DNA of 46,840 bases, taken from assembly GCA_003558065.1 (NCBI GenBank), contig PWMU01000166.1:1-46840 (forward strand), given 5' to 3'. The notes beneath the pieces are model-generated. The model was not told where the DNA came from. It saw only the letters and a list, made by a program, of their open reading frames with translations, and did no database searches. Source of the DNA: Opitutia bacterium (GTDB lineage Bacteria > Verrucomicrobiota > Verrucomicrobiia > Opitutales > T3Sed10-336). Numbering within the stretch: the first letter of the stretch is position 1; the number at the start of each line of letters is the position of its first letter. The translations under genes were made by a program, and so were the position numbers. Shown piece by piece: positions 16,015 through 24,378 of this stretch.

Positions 16015-16457
16015 AAAAGCTGGCTGCCCTGTTTTTGTGTGCGGCTTTGGCCGGGACCGTAACCTATTGGATTTACCTCGGCTATCGCAGTTCCGAAGTT
16101 CCGGAACACGACGCGGTGTTTGAGGATTTGCAGTGGCTCCGTGCCGATTTCGATCTTGAGCGGGAACAGTTCGAAACGATTGCGAGCCTGTACGAGAAGT
16201 ACCGTCCCGTTTGTGAAAAACTGTGTCTCCGCGTGATGGACGCCCAGGACCGGCTTAGCCGGTTGATGAGGGATTCACACCGGCTCACCCCCGAACTCAG
16301 GGAAGCTCTCGATGCCTATGAGGAGGTCAAGCAGGAATGTCACCGGGCGATGCTGAGTCATGTTTACGAGGTGGCGTCGCACATGGATCCCGGACAGCGT
16401 GAACGTTACCTGGCTCGCGCGAGCGCTCACGTGACCATGCACGATCCGGTCCGGTGA
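16011..16457 (+). CDS. CnrX-like periplasmic metal-sensor protein
   Basis: A 148-residue protein with an N-terminal membrane anchor (residues 4-24) and an all-helical periplasmic domain. The spacing of LRADFDLEREQFETIASLYE, the LTPEL loop and HRAMLSHVYEVASHMDPGQR follows the CnrX/NccX (metal-resistance, Spy-related) four-helix hairpin. His117 in SHVYE sits where CnrX has its metal ligand His119; the CnrX Met123 position is Val121 here. Unlike CnrX it has Cys68, Cys72 (CxxxC) and Cys110 in helices that should pack together, suggesting a different metal or a redox signal. It would sense an envelope signal and release the anti-sigma. Function inferred from homology and order; translationally coupled to the upstream gene. 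Confidence 0.72.
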   Translation: MKKLAALFLCAALAGTVTYWIYLGYRSSEVPEHDAVFEDLQWLRADFDLEREQFETIASLYEKYRPVCEKLCLRVMDAQDRLSRLMRDSHRLTPELREALDAYEEVKQECHRAMLSHVYEVASHMDPGQRERYLARASAHVTMHDPVR

Positions 16458-16566
16458 TCCGGAGCGGAATTTCGTCGCACATGCAGGAATTCTGTCGGAA
16501 GATCGCCGAACCCGAATGGGACCGTTTGTTGGGTGGCGGCATAGCGGACCGGAAAGAACCTGCTTT

Positions 16567-17160
16567 ATGAACGATCCGGATCACCAGGATATGACGGCTT
16601 TGAGCGGGGGAGAGGACACCGCGCTCAATCGCATCATGGATCGCTGGTCCGCTCCTCTGTATGCGTTTGTGTATCGTAATGTCCAGAACCGGGAAGAGGC
16701 CTCCGACATCGTTCAGGAGGCGTTTGTACGTGTCTACAGGAATCGCGACCGCTATCGTCCGGGAGGCCGGTTTTCCACCTGGCTGTTCTCAATAGCGGTC
16801 AATCTTTGCCGCAACCGGGCGCGCTGGCACCGGAGGCACCCCACGGTGTCGCTGGAAGGGGAGGAAGGAGGCGCGCTCCCGGTTCGCCCCAAGGTCTGGG
16901 AAAGCGACAGTGTGACTCCGGATGCGGCCCTGGAGCAGAACGAAACCATTCAGGCCGTTCGCCACGCAGTCGGGCGCCTTCCTCACGACTTGCGGACCGC
17001 GCTGATCCTGTCCCAGTACCAGGAGCTTTCCCATCAGGAGATTGCCGGGATTATGAATTGCACCTCAAAGGCCGTGGAAACCCGCATCTACCGGGCGAGG
17101 AGAAAGCTGAGGAAATGGCTGGCGGATGCCGCCCCGCGGGAAAACGTCCCGCCCGGGTGA
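16567..17160 (+). CDS. ECF-type RNA polymerase sigma factor
   Basis: A 197-residue sigma-70 family protein of the ECF group. Region 2 (about 22-90) shows VYRNVQNREEASDIVQEAFV and RFSTWLFSIAVNLCRNRARW. A linker of about 40 residues follows, then region 4 (about 130-185) with LPHDLRTALILSQYQELSHQ, EIAGIMNCTSKAVETRIYRA and RRKLRKWL, the helix-turn-helix that reads the -35 box. The start at 16567 (MNDPDHQ) is preferred over an upstream in-frame start at 16516. It lies 109 bp after the CnrX-like gene. With the two preceding genes it forms a Y-X-H order cassette. Its targets cannot be read from the window; no efflux genes are adjacent. Confidence 0.93.
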   Translation: MNDPDHQDMTALSGGEDTALNRIMDRWSAPLYAFVYRNVQNREEASDIVQEAFVRVYRNRDRYRPGGRFSTWLFSIAVNLCRNRARWHRRHPTVSLEGEEGGALPVRPKVWESDSVTPDAALEQNETIQAVRHAVGRLPHDLRTALILSQYQELSHQEIAGIMNCTSKAVETRIYRARRKLRKWLADAAPRENVPPG

Positions 17161-17181
17161 GGTGTATCCGTGATTCGTGAT

Positions 17182-17201
17182 CCGTTATTGGTTATCAGGG
17201 A
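17182..17201. repeat. GTTATC-type repeat, left copy flanking xseA
   Basis: CCGTTATTGGTTATCAGGGA matches 18705-18724 at 19 of 20 positions. It lies in a 160-bp gap with further imperfect inverted units (GATTCGT, CGTTATT, and CAGGGAG/CTCCCTG at 17196-17202 and 17213-17219; inverse GATAACGAATAACGAAC near 17249-17265). Confidence 0.7.
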
Positions 17202-17322
17202 GACGAGCTGTGCTCCCTGCGCCTTGTTCCAATCAAGAACCAGGAACCGATAACGAATAACGAACAAGCGGTAACGAATCCCCCTCACTTTCCCTTTGTT
17301 TTCGAGCCGCCTACCGGTTTCA

Positions 17323-18699
17323 ATGGGTGCCATGGTGAAGGACTTTTTTCTTGAGCCGGAAGGGGACGCCGGGCGGGTGGTTTCGATCACGGAATTCACG
17401 CGCCGGATCAAGGCGGTCCTGGAATCGGAAGTGCCGCCTTGCTGGGTTAGGGGGGAGGTCTCCAATTTTCGCCGGCAGAGCAGCGGCCATTGCTATTTCT
17501 CCCTGAAGGACGAGAACAGCCAGTTGCCCTGCGTCCTGTTTCGGGGCAACGCCGCACGGGTCGAGTTGGATCTGAGGGACGGCATGCAGGTGCTCGGCTT
17601 CGGGGAAGTGAGTGTGTACGAGCCGAGAGGCGCCTACCAGATGATCGTCCGCCAGGTGCTCCAGGACGGCCTGGGCAAGCTCCAACAGGAGTTCGAGCGG
17701 CTCAAGAAGAAACTGGCGGCGGAAGGACTGTTTGAGCCGGAACGCAAACGTCCGATTCCGAAAATGCCGGCAACGGTGGGTTTTATTACCTCGCCGACCG
17801 GCGCGGCCGCCCAGGATTTTATTCGCATCCTCAAACGGCGCGGCTGGTGGGGACGGGTGATTCTGCTGCCGGTGCGAGTACAGGGCAGGGAGGCCGCCCC
17901 GGAGATGATTTCCATGCTCGAGTACGCGGCCGGCTTGTCCGGGCTGGACGTCCTGGTGATCGGTCGCGGCGGCGGAAGCCTGGAGGATCTGTGGGCGTTC
18001 AACGAGGAGACGCTCGTGCGCGCGGTCGCGGCATGTCCGCTGCCGGTGATTGCCGCGGTCGGGCACGAGATTGATTTTACCCTTTGCGATTTCGCCGCCG
18101 ACCTGCGTGCGGAAACGCCTTCGGCCGCGGCGGAAGTCATCTCCAGCGGGTTCATTGAATGCCGCGACCGGCTGGCCGCCGCGGGCGAAACCCTGGGTGA
18201 GCTCGTGGAGCGGAGGATGCGGGAGGAAGCACGGGAAATCGAGATTCTGCGCGGCCGACTCGCCACCCTTTCCCCGCATCACCGGATTGAACATTACTTC
18301 CTGCGCCTGGATGATCTGGCCAATCGTCTGAATGCCGGATCCAGAGCTGATTTCCAGGAGAAAAGGAGCCGGATCGCCGGGGTGGCGTCCCGCCTCGCGC
18401 AGGCCTCCCCGGCAATCCGGCTCCAGCTGGCCCGCCAGAAATGGGATTCTCTCCGCGCGCGGTACCAATGCCTCCTGCAGGCGGAACTCCAGGCGCACCG
18501 CGAAAAAGTACGCTACCTCGATAAACGCCTGCACAGCCTGGGCCCGGATTCAGTTCTCAAGCGTGGCTTTGTCGTTGTCAAAGACGCCGAGGGCAACCCC
18601 CTCCCGCGGCGCGAGGGAATCGCTCCCGGAGCGAAACTTATCAACCAGTTCGCCGACGGTGACCTGGCCGTGAGGGCGGAGGGGGATGGAGAGAGGTGA
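17323..18699 (+). CDS. xseA: Exodeoxyribonuclease VII large subunit
   Basis: About 458 residues, the usual length for XseA. N-terminal OB-fold (about 20-115) with VRGEVSNFRRQSSGHCYFSL and a following RVELDLRDGMQVLGFGEVSV. Catalytic domain: FITSPTGAAAQDFIRILKRR, VLVIGRGGGSLEDLWAFNEE and IAAVGHEIDFTLCDFAADLR with ETPSAAAE, all XseA signatures. A long coiled-coil region and the C-terminal LGPDSVLKRGFVVVKD repeat follow. With XseB it degrades single-stranded DNA to oligonucleotides. The start could be ATG 17323 or 17332; an upstream TTG at 17296 is less likely. xseB, often adjacent, is not found next to it here. Confidence 0.95.
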   Translation: MGAMVKDFFLEPEGDAGRVVSITEFTRRIKAVLESEVPPCWVRGEVSNFRRQSSGHCYFSLKDENSQLPCVLFRGNAARVELDLRDGMQVLGFGEVSVYEPRGAYQMIVRQVLQDGLGKLQQEFERLKKKLAAEGLFEPERKRPIPKMPATVGFITSPTGAAAQDFIRILKRRGWWGRVILLPVRVQGREAAPEMISMLEYAAGLSGLDVLVIGRGGGSLEDLWAFNEETLVRAVAACPLPVIAAVGHEIDFTLCDFAADLRAETPSAAAEVISSGFIECRDRLAAAGETLGELVERRMREEAREIEILRGRLATLSPHHRIEHYFLRLDDLANRLNAGSRADFQEKRSRIAGVASRLAQASPAIRLQLARQKWDSLRARYQCLLQAELQAHREKVRYLDKRLHSLGPDSVLKRGFVVVKDAEGNPLPRREGIAPGAKLINQFADGDLAVRAEGDGER

Positions 18700-18704
18700 G
18701 TTAT

Positions 18705-18724
18705 CCGTTATCGGTTATCAGGGA
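18705..18724. repeat. GTTATC-type repeat, right copy flanking xseA
   Basis: Direct copy of 17182-17201 with one mismatch, starting 5 bp after the xseA stop and followed by two more GTTATCAGG-like units up to about 18745. The local sequence is a run of degenerate GTTATC hexamers. Confidence 0.7.
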
Positions 18725-18799
18725 TGTGTTATCAGGTATCAGGTAATTGGTCGGATCAAGCCGCAGGTTGTCAACCGACAACCGACAACCAACACCCCC

Positions 18800-19954
18800 C
18801 TACCTCGGCATCCTCGTCCACTTTGTGGCGGATCGGGAGGACTTGACGGCCGTTTCGATGAAGGCCATGCCCTGAACTCCGTCGTCGACGGTGGGAAAGT
18901 CGTACTTTCCCCGGCGCTTGCCTTCGACCGCATCCGCGATGGCGCGGGCGGCTTCAGTGTAGACATTGGCGAAGGCTTCGATAAACGCTTCCGGGTGTCC
19001 GGGCGGGATCCGCGAGAAGCGTTGCGCCTCGGCGGAGAGGTACGGGTTGCCTCGCTTGAGAATCTGCCTGGGGCGGTCGCTGTACTTGACCACCAGTTCG
19101 TTCGGGGTTTCCTGGTGCCACTCGAGCGAGGCCTTCGTTCCGTAGACCCGGATATTGACGTCGTTTTCTTCCCCGGCGGAAATCTGGGAGGCGTAGAGAA
19201 TGCCCTTGGCACCCCCCTTGTAGCGGACGAGGAGATTGCCGTCGTCTTCGAGCCGGCGTCCTTTGGCAAAGGTCGTGAATTCCGCGCAGAGTGTGTCGAT
19301 TTCCAGTCCCGTTATGTAGCGCCCGAGATTCTCGGCATGCGTACCAATATCCCCGATACAGCACGAGGCGCCGGCCTTGCTGGGATCCGTTCGCCAGGAG
19401 GCCTGCTTCTGGCCGGTTTTCTCGATTCTGTCGATCAGCCACCCCTGGGGGTATTCAGCGACAACCTTGAGGATCGTTCCGAGCTTGCCGGTGCGGACCA
19501 GCTGCCGGGCCTCCTTGACCATGGGATAACCGGTGTAGTTGTGGGTCAGTATGAACTGCCTTCCGGTTTGCCGGACGATTTTCCGCAGTTCCCGTGCTTC
19601 CTTCAGGTTGAAAGTCATCGGCTTGTCACAGACGACGTGAATACCGGCTTTGAGAAAGGTTCGGGCGATCGGAAAGTGAGTGTGGTTCGGCGTAACGATC
19701 GAAACGAAGTCGATCCGTTCGCCTTCCGGCAGGGCGGCCTCCGTTTTGGCCATGGCTTCGTAGCTCGTGTAGACCCGTTTGGGATCGAGGAAGAGTTCCT
19801 TGCCGGAGGCTTTCGATTTCTTCGAAGAAGAGGAAAAAGCGCCGGCGACCAGCTCGATTTTTCCGTCCATCGTCGCGGCTGCCCGGTGAACAGCCCCGAT
19901 AAAGGCGCCCTGTCCGCCGCCGACCATGCCCATGCGCAGTTTTCGTTTCAACAT
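18800..19954 (-). CDS. Gfo/Idh/MocA family oxidoreductase
   Basis: A 384-residue NAD(P)-dependent sugar or polyol dehydrogenase-like protein, starting at ATG 19954 (MLKRKLRMGMVGGG); an upstream GTG at 19996 would only add an unconserved peptide. The Rossmann nucleotide-binding loop is GGGQGAFIG (11-19). The family Lys is in CDKPM (Lys111), and Asp202/His206 in GDIGTHAENL match the catalytic D-x3-H pair. The C-terminal alpha/beta domain includes ISAGEENDVNIRVYGTKASL. These enzymes oxidise or epimerise sugars; the exact substrate is unknown. It lies downstream of the heparinase-like gene on the same strand, suggesting a shared carbohydrate pathway. Confidence 0.9.
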   Translation of the reverse strand: MLKRKLRMGMVGGGQGAFIGAVHRAAATMDGKIELVAGAFSSSSKKSKASGKELFLDPKRVYTSYEAMAKTEAALPEGERIDFVSIVTPNHTHFPIARTFLKAGIHVVCDKPMTFNLKEARELRKIVRQTGRQFILTHNYTGYPMVKEARQLVRTGKLGTILKVVAEYPQGWLIDRIEKTGQKQASWRTDPSKAGASCCIGDIGTHAENLGRYITGLEIDTLCAEFTTFAKGRRLEDDGNLLVRYKGGAKGILYASQISAGEENDVNIRVYGTKASLEWHQETPNELVVKYSDRPRQILKRGNPYLSAEAQRFSRIPPGHPEAFIEAFANVYTEAARAIADAVEGKRRGKYDFPTVDDGVQGMAFIETAVKSSRSATKWTRMPR

Positions 19955-20071
19955 TGTATTTCCGGGTTCGGGTTCATGAGTTTCCGGCCGCAACACGGCG
20001 ACCGCGGAAGCGATTCTTACGATCCTACTGGCCCCCGAGCCGGCGTCCAGTCTTTCCGTTTCAAAGTGAAA

Positions 20072-20097
20072 CCCGGCGGCTATCCGCGCCCGCCGGG
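20072..20097 (-). terminator. Possible hairpin terminator after the heparinase-like gene
   Basis: CCCGGCGG (20072-20079) and CCGCCGGG (20090-20097) form an 8-bp perfect stem with a 10-nt loop just past the end of the heparinase-like gene. On the minus strand it is followed by TTTCAC only, so termination is weakly supported. Confidence 0.35.
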
Positions 20098-20116
20098 CGC
20101 TCCTGTAATGCGAGTG

Positions 20117-22891
20117 TTACCGGCCGTGCGCCGAATCGATCAGGCGGTAGCGTAAGGTCGTCCCTTCGATTGTTCGCTGCGGGAAGGAAGTGAGCTCGAT
20201 CTCGCCCGAACCGATCTCGAAGCCGGCTGCTTCACGGACATGGACCCGAGTGCCGTTGGAGCGGTTTTCGATCTCCGTGACGGTGAAGCCGCGCGAGGAA
20301 CCGTCGGGAAATTCCACAACCAGGGAATCCGGGTTGGCGACCTCCAGGACGCGGTCGAGGTCGAAAGCCGAATCCCCGGGGCGACCTCCTTCGATTCCCC
20401 GCACCTTCCCCGAGAAGGCGCCCGGGCCACGCAGTTCGTGATCGCCGAAGCGCAACCGCGCGCCTTCCGCCAGGTGGGTGCTCCGGATGTTGCCGTCGGC
20501 ATCCAGGCGGACCGCCGCGTACACGCCATCGGTAAAAAATTCCCCGGAGTCGGTTTCCATCGATCCCTCGGCGGAATCCTGGAGCGCGACCGACACGTAG
20601 TCCCGGCCGTCCTCGTGAGTAATTGAAATCCAAATACGGTTGTCTTCCCGCCAGGTATCGATCGCCTCCAGTTTCGGTTCGCCATGGATCACTTCATGAG
20701 CGGCGACAAAAATCGAGTCCAGGTTTTCTCCCCGGCGACGAAGAACGAAACCGGGCATAAAATAGTCATTGATCCGCGCGTCGCTTTCCTCGGCGCGGCG
20801 GATGCTCGGCGAGCGACCGAGAAAGACCTCGGTTTCCGGCATCGCCGCAAGAATGCTGCGGCTGCCGATGGCGGGGTCCGCCTCGAGACGAAGGTCGAGA
20901 GTGAGCGGGTTGCCGCCGCTGCCGCGCTGTAAATCGCGGATAAACGAAAACGAACCTGACGGGCCCATGTCATCGTGCTCCCCGGTGGGCTCTTCAAACT
21001 CCGCGCCCGGGTTCACAAGGCTGCCTTCGAATGACGCGAGCTCGGTGCCGGCAAGCCGGGCGGTCGAGTCTTTGTCGGCATTGCCGTGCAGGAGGTAATC
21101 GTGTTGGTCGCCGCCTTGGATTTCGAAGATGTCGAGCAGGTAGGCATCCCGGGAATCCTCGCCGAGCAGAAACAGCGTTCGGCGGTAGCGATCGGTCTGC
21201 TCCGGGTAGGCGGCGACACTTTCGGCGGCGGCCAAGTGAAAGTCCTTTTCATTCGAGGCGAATGCGACAAGGCGGTTTCCCGAGTGATCGGGGTCGAACT
21301 CGGATTCGCTCCCATCGACCACCACCGTATTGTGCGACATCATCGACGAGGCCCAGGACGTGTTGTAACGGGTATGGGTGTAGCCGATGTCGGAAAGGAC
21401 CTCCTCGCCGTGGGCGTACAAGCCGATCGACAGCGTGTCCCTTTGTTTGTGCGCGGTGCCCGAGGTGTAGTTGAGCCACGAGAAAACCTGGTCGTCGCCG
21501 GCGCCGCCACCAAGAATGGCGACCCCCAGACCGGGCATCAGCAGCGACTCGCTCGTTTCGCGCGGCTCCCGTCTTTCGCGCTCGACACGATCGCGCACCG
21601 CCCACGTATCGTTTAACGGCAGAAGCCGCCCGCTGGGCAGCCGGGTTTCTTCGAGAGCGCGAATGGCGAGCACGTAATGCGGCACGTCGCGCGAGAGATC
21701 CAGGTCATCGAAGCGCCGGCCGGTCTCCGGGTGCACGTAGTCCTCCGGGTCGCTGTATCCCTGGGCGGCGTTCATAATCCGGCGCATGCCGACTATGGTC
21801 ATCGCGTGATAAGAAGGCGATGTTTCAAACCAGTGGCCGTCGTGCATAAACCGCTGGTCGAGCATGCGCTCGAACCGCTGAATCGATTCGTGCACCCATT
21901 CGGGACGGTTGAGGATGCGCCCGGCGTAAGTCGCGTCCTGCCAGACCCGCGGGGACATGTTGGTGAGCGGATCCTCGAAACCGAGCACGAACTCGACGAT
22001 GAAGGTGAAAAGGTCTTTTTCGATTTTCGGCCGGGGGTCCCCCCTGGCGACGCGCTCCCAGCCATCCCAGTCCCGGAGGGCATCGTAGGCTTCGAGCAGC
22101 GGCCGGGGAATATCGTTGTAGGCCCAGCGGGTCCAGAGCGAGGTTCGGTAACGGGCGACCGGGAGGCGGTTGTCGGTGTAGGGAGAAAACAGTTTATCCC
22201 GGTAAGGGAAATCGTAGATGTAGGCGTAGCCCGTGACCACCTCGGCCATGCGATGGAGCAATGTGGCGACGGGCCGCGCGTATTGATCCTCTCCCGTGAC
22301 GGCGTAGAGGCGGCCGAGTTCGCGGATGCGCGCCTCCAGGTAGCGCATGTGCAGGTAGTCGGCATGGGCCCTGAAGAAAATGCGGTAACCGTCTTCGTTT
22401 TCCCAATAGGAAAAGCGGTGGGTGCCGTCGCCGGGCGCATCGACCTCAATGTAATTGTAATCCGGATACTTAGGGTTGTCGGGATAAATTTCCCCGCACC
22501 CTTCGCACTGGATCCGGGTGGGTTCTTCAGGCTGCCAATCGAACCGTCCGCGGTCCTGGGAGCCGAAGTCGCAATTGGGACAGTCGGTGAACCAGATCCC
22601 GCTCGACTCAACCGGCACGCGTTCCCGGAGCTCCTCGTCGGTCAGCGTCAGCAAAAAAGCGACGTTTTCTTTCATACTTTCGACGGCGCGCTCGCTGTGA
22701 TCCTGCGGGAAAACCCGTTGGGCGTCAGCCGGAAGCGCGGAAAACACGGCGAGCGCGAGTCCCGATACGGCCAGGCGAACCGGAAGGAATGAGAGAGAAA
22801 CGCGGCGGTTGAAAACTGCGGAAAGGTGACTGGGGGACGGCAGGTAGACACTCATCGGTGGTATCAGGTCATTCTTGAAGGTGGAAATCAT
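20117..22891 (-). CDS. Exported heparinase II/III-type polysaccharide lyase-like protein
   Basis: A 924-residue secreted protein. A signal sequence ends near ALPADAQ (residue 58 from ATG 22891; ATG 22855 is an alternative). Residues 100-135 contain CPNC (104-107) and CEGCG (129-133), a CX2C-X21-CX2C zinc-ribbon-like insert. An alpha/alpha toroid follows (about 150-420; DYLHMRYLEARIRELGRLYA). The C-terminal beta-sandwich has the Hep_II_III signature, with HKQRDTLSIGLYAHGEEVLS and MSHNTVVVDGS. In the family these lyases cleave uronate-containing polysaccharides; the substrate (heparinoid, alginate, ulvan or other) cannot be read here. Pairing with a Gfo/Idh oxidoreductase supports use of a sugar polymer. 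Confidence 0.88.
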   Translation of the reverse strand: MISTFKNDLIPPMSVYLPSPSHLSAVFNRRVSLSFLPVRLAVSGLALAVFSALPADAQRVFPQDHSERAVESMKENVAFLLTLTDEELRERVPVESSGIWFTDCPNCDFGSQDRGRFDWQPEEPTRIQCEGCGEIYPDNPKYPDYNYIEVDAPGDGTHRFSYWENEDGYRIFFRAHADYLHMRYLEARIRELGRLYAVTGEDQYARPVATLLHRMAEVVTGYAYIYDFPYRDKLFSPYTDNRLPVARYRTSLWTRWAYNDIPRPLLEAYDALRDWDGWERVARGDPRPKIEKDLFTFIVEFVLGFEDPLTNMSPRVWQDATYAGRILNRPEWVHESIQRFERMLDQRFMHDGHWFETSPSYHAMTIVGMRRIMNAAQGYSDPEDYVHPETGRRFDDLDLSRDVPHYVLAIRALEETRLPSGRLLPLNDTWAVRDRVERERREPRETSESLLMPGLGVAILGGGAGDDQVFSWLNYTSGTAHKQRDTLSIGLYAHGEEVLSDIGYTHTRYNTSWASSMMSHNTVVVDGSESEFDPDHSGNRLVAFASNEKDFHLAAAESVAAYPEQTDRYRRTLFLLGEDSRDAYLLDIFEIQGGDQHDYLLHGNADKDSTARLAGTELASFEGSLVNPGAEFEEPTGEHDDMGPSGSFSFIRDLQRGSGGNPLTLDLRLEADPAIGSRSILAAMPETEVFLGRSPSIRRAEESDARINDYFMPGFVLRRRGENLDSIFVAAHEVIHGEPKLEAIDTWREDNRIWISITHEDGRDYVSVALQDSAEGSMETDSGEFFTDGVYAAVRLDADGNIRSTHLAEGARLRFGDHELRGPGAFSGKVRGIEGGRPGDSAFDLDRVLEVANPDSLVVEFPDGSSRGFTVTEIENRSNGTRVHVREAAGFEIGSGEIELTSFPQRTIEGTTLRYRLIDSAHGR

Positions 22892-22939
22892 TGGAATAAA
22901 GGCTGGAGCACATCAACTGAAATCTCCGCCTGACGAAAT

Positions 22940-24025
22940 TCACCCGCTCTCCACCAATGATTGCAGCTTGGCGCCGTAGTCGGCGTTCTGGAGAGCGGCG
23001 ATAACTTCGTCGAGGTTGCCTTCCACGACCTCGCTGAGGTTGTGCAGGGTGAGGCCGATACGGTGGTCGGTGAGGCGGCTCTGGGGGAAATTATAGGTGC
23101 GGATCCGTTCGCTGCGGTCTCCGGTGCCGACCTGGTTCTTGCGGTTGGCCGCATACTTGGCGCGCTCTTCGTCTTCCTTCGCCTGGAGGAGACGCGAGCG
23201 CAGAACCGTCATCGCCTTGGCCCGGTTCTTGTGCTGCGAGCGCTCGTCGGCGCAGTGAACGATCATCCCGGTCGGTTTGTAGAGGATCTGGACGGCGGAG
23301 TCGGTCGTGTTGACGTGCTGCCCGCCGGCGCCGCTGGCGCGGGTCGTCGTGATCTCAAGGTCCTCGGGGTTGATCTCGACATCGACCTCCTCGGCCTCCG
23401 GGAGCACCGCGACCGTGACGGTTGACGTGTGGATGCGACCGCCGGCTTCCGTTACCGGAACCCGTTGAACGCGGTGTACCCCGCTTTCGAATTTCAGGCT
23501 CTTGTAGACCTCCTCGCCCGAAATGTGAAAGATAACTTCCTTGAATCCGCCGCACTCACTCTCGCTCATGCTCAGCGTTTCGACCTTCCAGCCTTTGAGC
23601 TCCGCGTGGCGGCAGTACATGCGGTAAAGATCGCCGGCAAAAAGGCTGGCCTCGTCGCCTCCGGCTCCGGCCCGGATTTCCATGATGGTGTTCCGCGAGT
23701 CGGTTTCCTCCGGAGGGATCATGGCGAAGAGAATCTTCTCCTTGAGGGCTTCGGCCCGGGCTTCGAGCTCGGGCAACTCGAGGCCGGCCATCTCCTTGAG
23801 TTCGTCTTCGGTTGCGGCGTCCTTGACGAGGGCGCGATTCTCCTCGATCTGCCGGCCGCACTGTTCGAAGCGTTCGTACAGTTCAATCAACTCGCCCAGT
23901 TTCTGGTGTTCGCGCGACAGCGTCGCGGCGCGCCGCCGGTCGTTGAAGAAATCCGGCGCCGCCATACGCGCGTCGATCTCCTCGTACTTGCGCCGGTACG
24001 GTTCAATAGGTGGCAATCCTTCCAT
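22940..24025 (-). CDS. prfA: Peptide chain release factor 1
   Basis: A 361-residue RF1. The GGQ motif that triggers peptidyl-tRNA hydrolysis is at 234-236 in [13 protein letters not shown]. The codon-reading tripeptide is PVT at 190-192 in [10 protein letters not shown], the RF1 (UAA/UAG) form rather than the SPF of RF2. The [15 protein letters not shown] block (domain 2) and the C-terminal [19 protein letters not shown] are typical. The ATG at 24025 is preferred over TTG 24034. No prmC methyltransferase gene is adjacent. The region upstream carries the palindromic repeat pair. Confidence 0.97.
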   Translation of the reverse strand: MEGLPPIEPYRRKYEEIDARMAAPDFFNDRRRAATLSREHQKLGELIELYERFEQCGRQIEENRALVKDAATEDELKEMAGLELPELEARAEALKEKILFAMIPPEETDSRNTIMEIRAGAGGDEASLFAGDLYRMYCRHAELKGWKVETLSMSESECGGFKEVIFHISGEEVYKSLKFESGVHRVQRVPVTEAGGRIHTSTVTVAVLPEAEEVDVEINPEDLEITTTRASGAGGQHVNTTDSAVQILYKPTGMIVHCADERSQHKNRAKAMTVLRSRLLQAKEDEERAKYAANRKNQVGTGDRSERIRTYNFPQSRLTDHRIGLTLHNLSEVVEGNLDEVIAALQNADYGAKLQSLVESG

Positions 24026-24094
24026 GGTGTTCAAAGTGGTTCCGATACGGAATCGACCGGCCGCGGGGGCGGGCGATCACCAATCGGGAAACGG

Positions 24095-24333
24095 CAGGAG
24101 TCTGTCGGGCTTCGCCGACAGACTCCTGAGAGAGGAAATATCATGACAAAAAGCGGCGGAATTTTGAAGAAAAAGCAAGAACCCCGGCAAAAAATGAACG
24201 AGATTCGCGCTTAAAGTGGCCCTAATATACGCGTTCATGAGTTGATTTCACCTCTATTCCACTCCCTTGTCATGATATTTCCTCCATGAGCAGCCTGTCG
24301 GACTTGGTCGGTAGCCCAAGTCCGAGAGGCTGC
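24095..24333. repeat. 239-bp inverted pair of hairpin repeats (REPIN/MITE-like)
   Basis: Two hairpins face outward around a perfect 17-bp inverted repeat. Left: stem CAGGAGTCTGTCGG 24095-24108 with 24115-24128, then AGGAAATATCATGACAA 24133-24149. Right: TTGTCATGATATTTCCT 24267-24283, then an 18-bp stem (24290-24307 with 24316-24333, one mismatch). Read outward from the 17-mer, the two sides match at 30 of 35 positions, ending in CTGTCGG, so they are copies of one element in inverted orientation. The 117-bp centre has no homology I recognise. A 23-codon ORF (24143-24214) begins inside the left 17-mer. Confidence 0.8.
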
Positions 24334-24378
24334 CAGAATGTTTCCGAACAAGGGTAAAGGGGTGACGGGAAAGCCCGT

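Noticed and set aside
18686-20155. Long plus-strand open frame of 489 codons antisense to the Gfo/Idh gene
   Set aside because: It is the shadow of a gene with clear Rossmann and catalytic motifs on the minus strand; the antisense translation shows no family features.
22940-24025. Possible RF2 (prfB)
   Set aside because: The recognition tripeptide is PVT (RF1), not SPF, and there is no programmed frameshift site.
24143-24214. 23-codon ORF with an AGAGGA site inside the hairpin-repeat element
   Set aside because: Too short and without family resemblance; the other copy of the repeat has a different 12-codon frame, so it is probably a relic of the element's parent gene.
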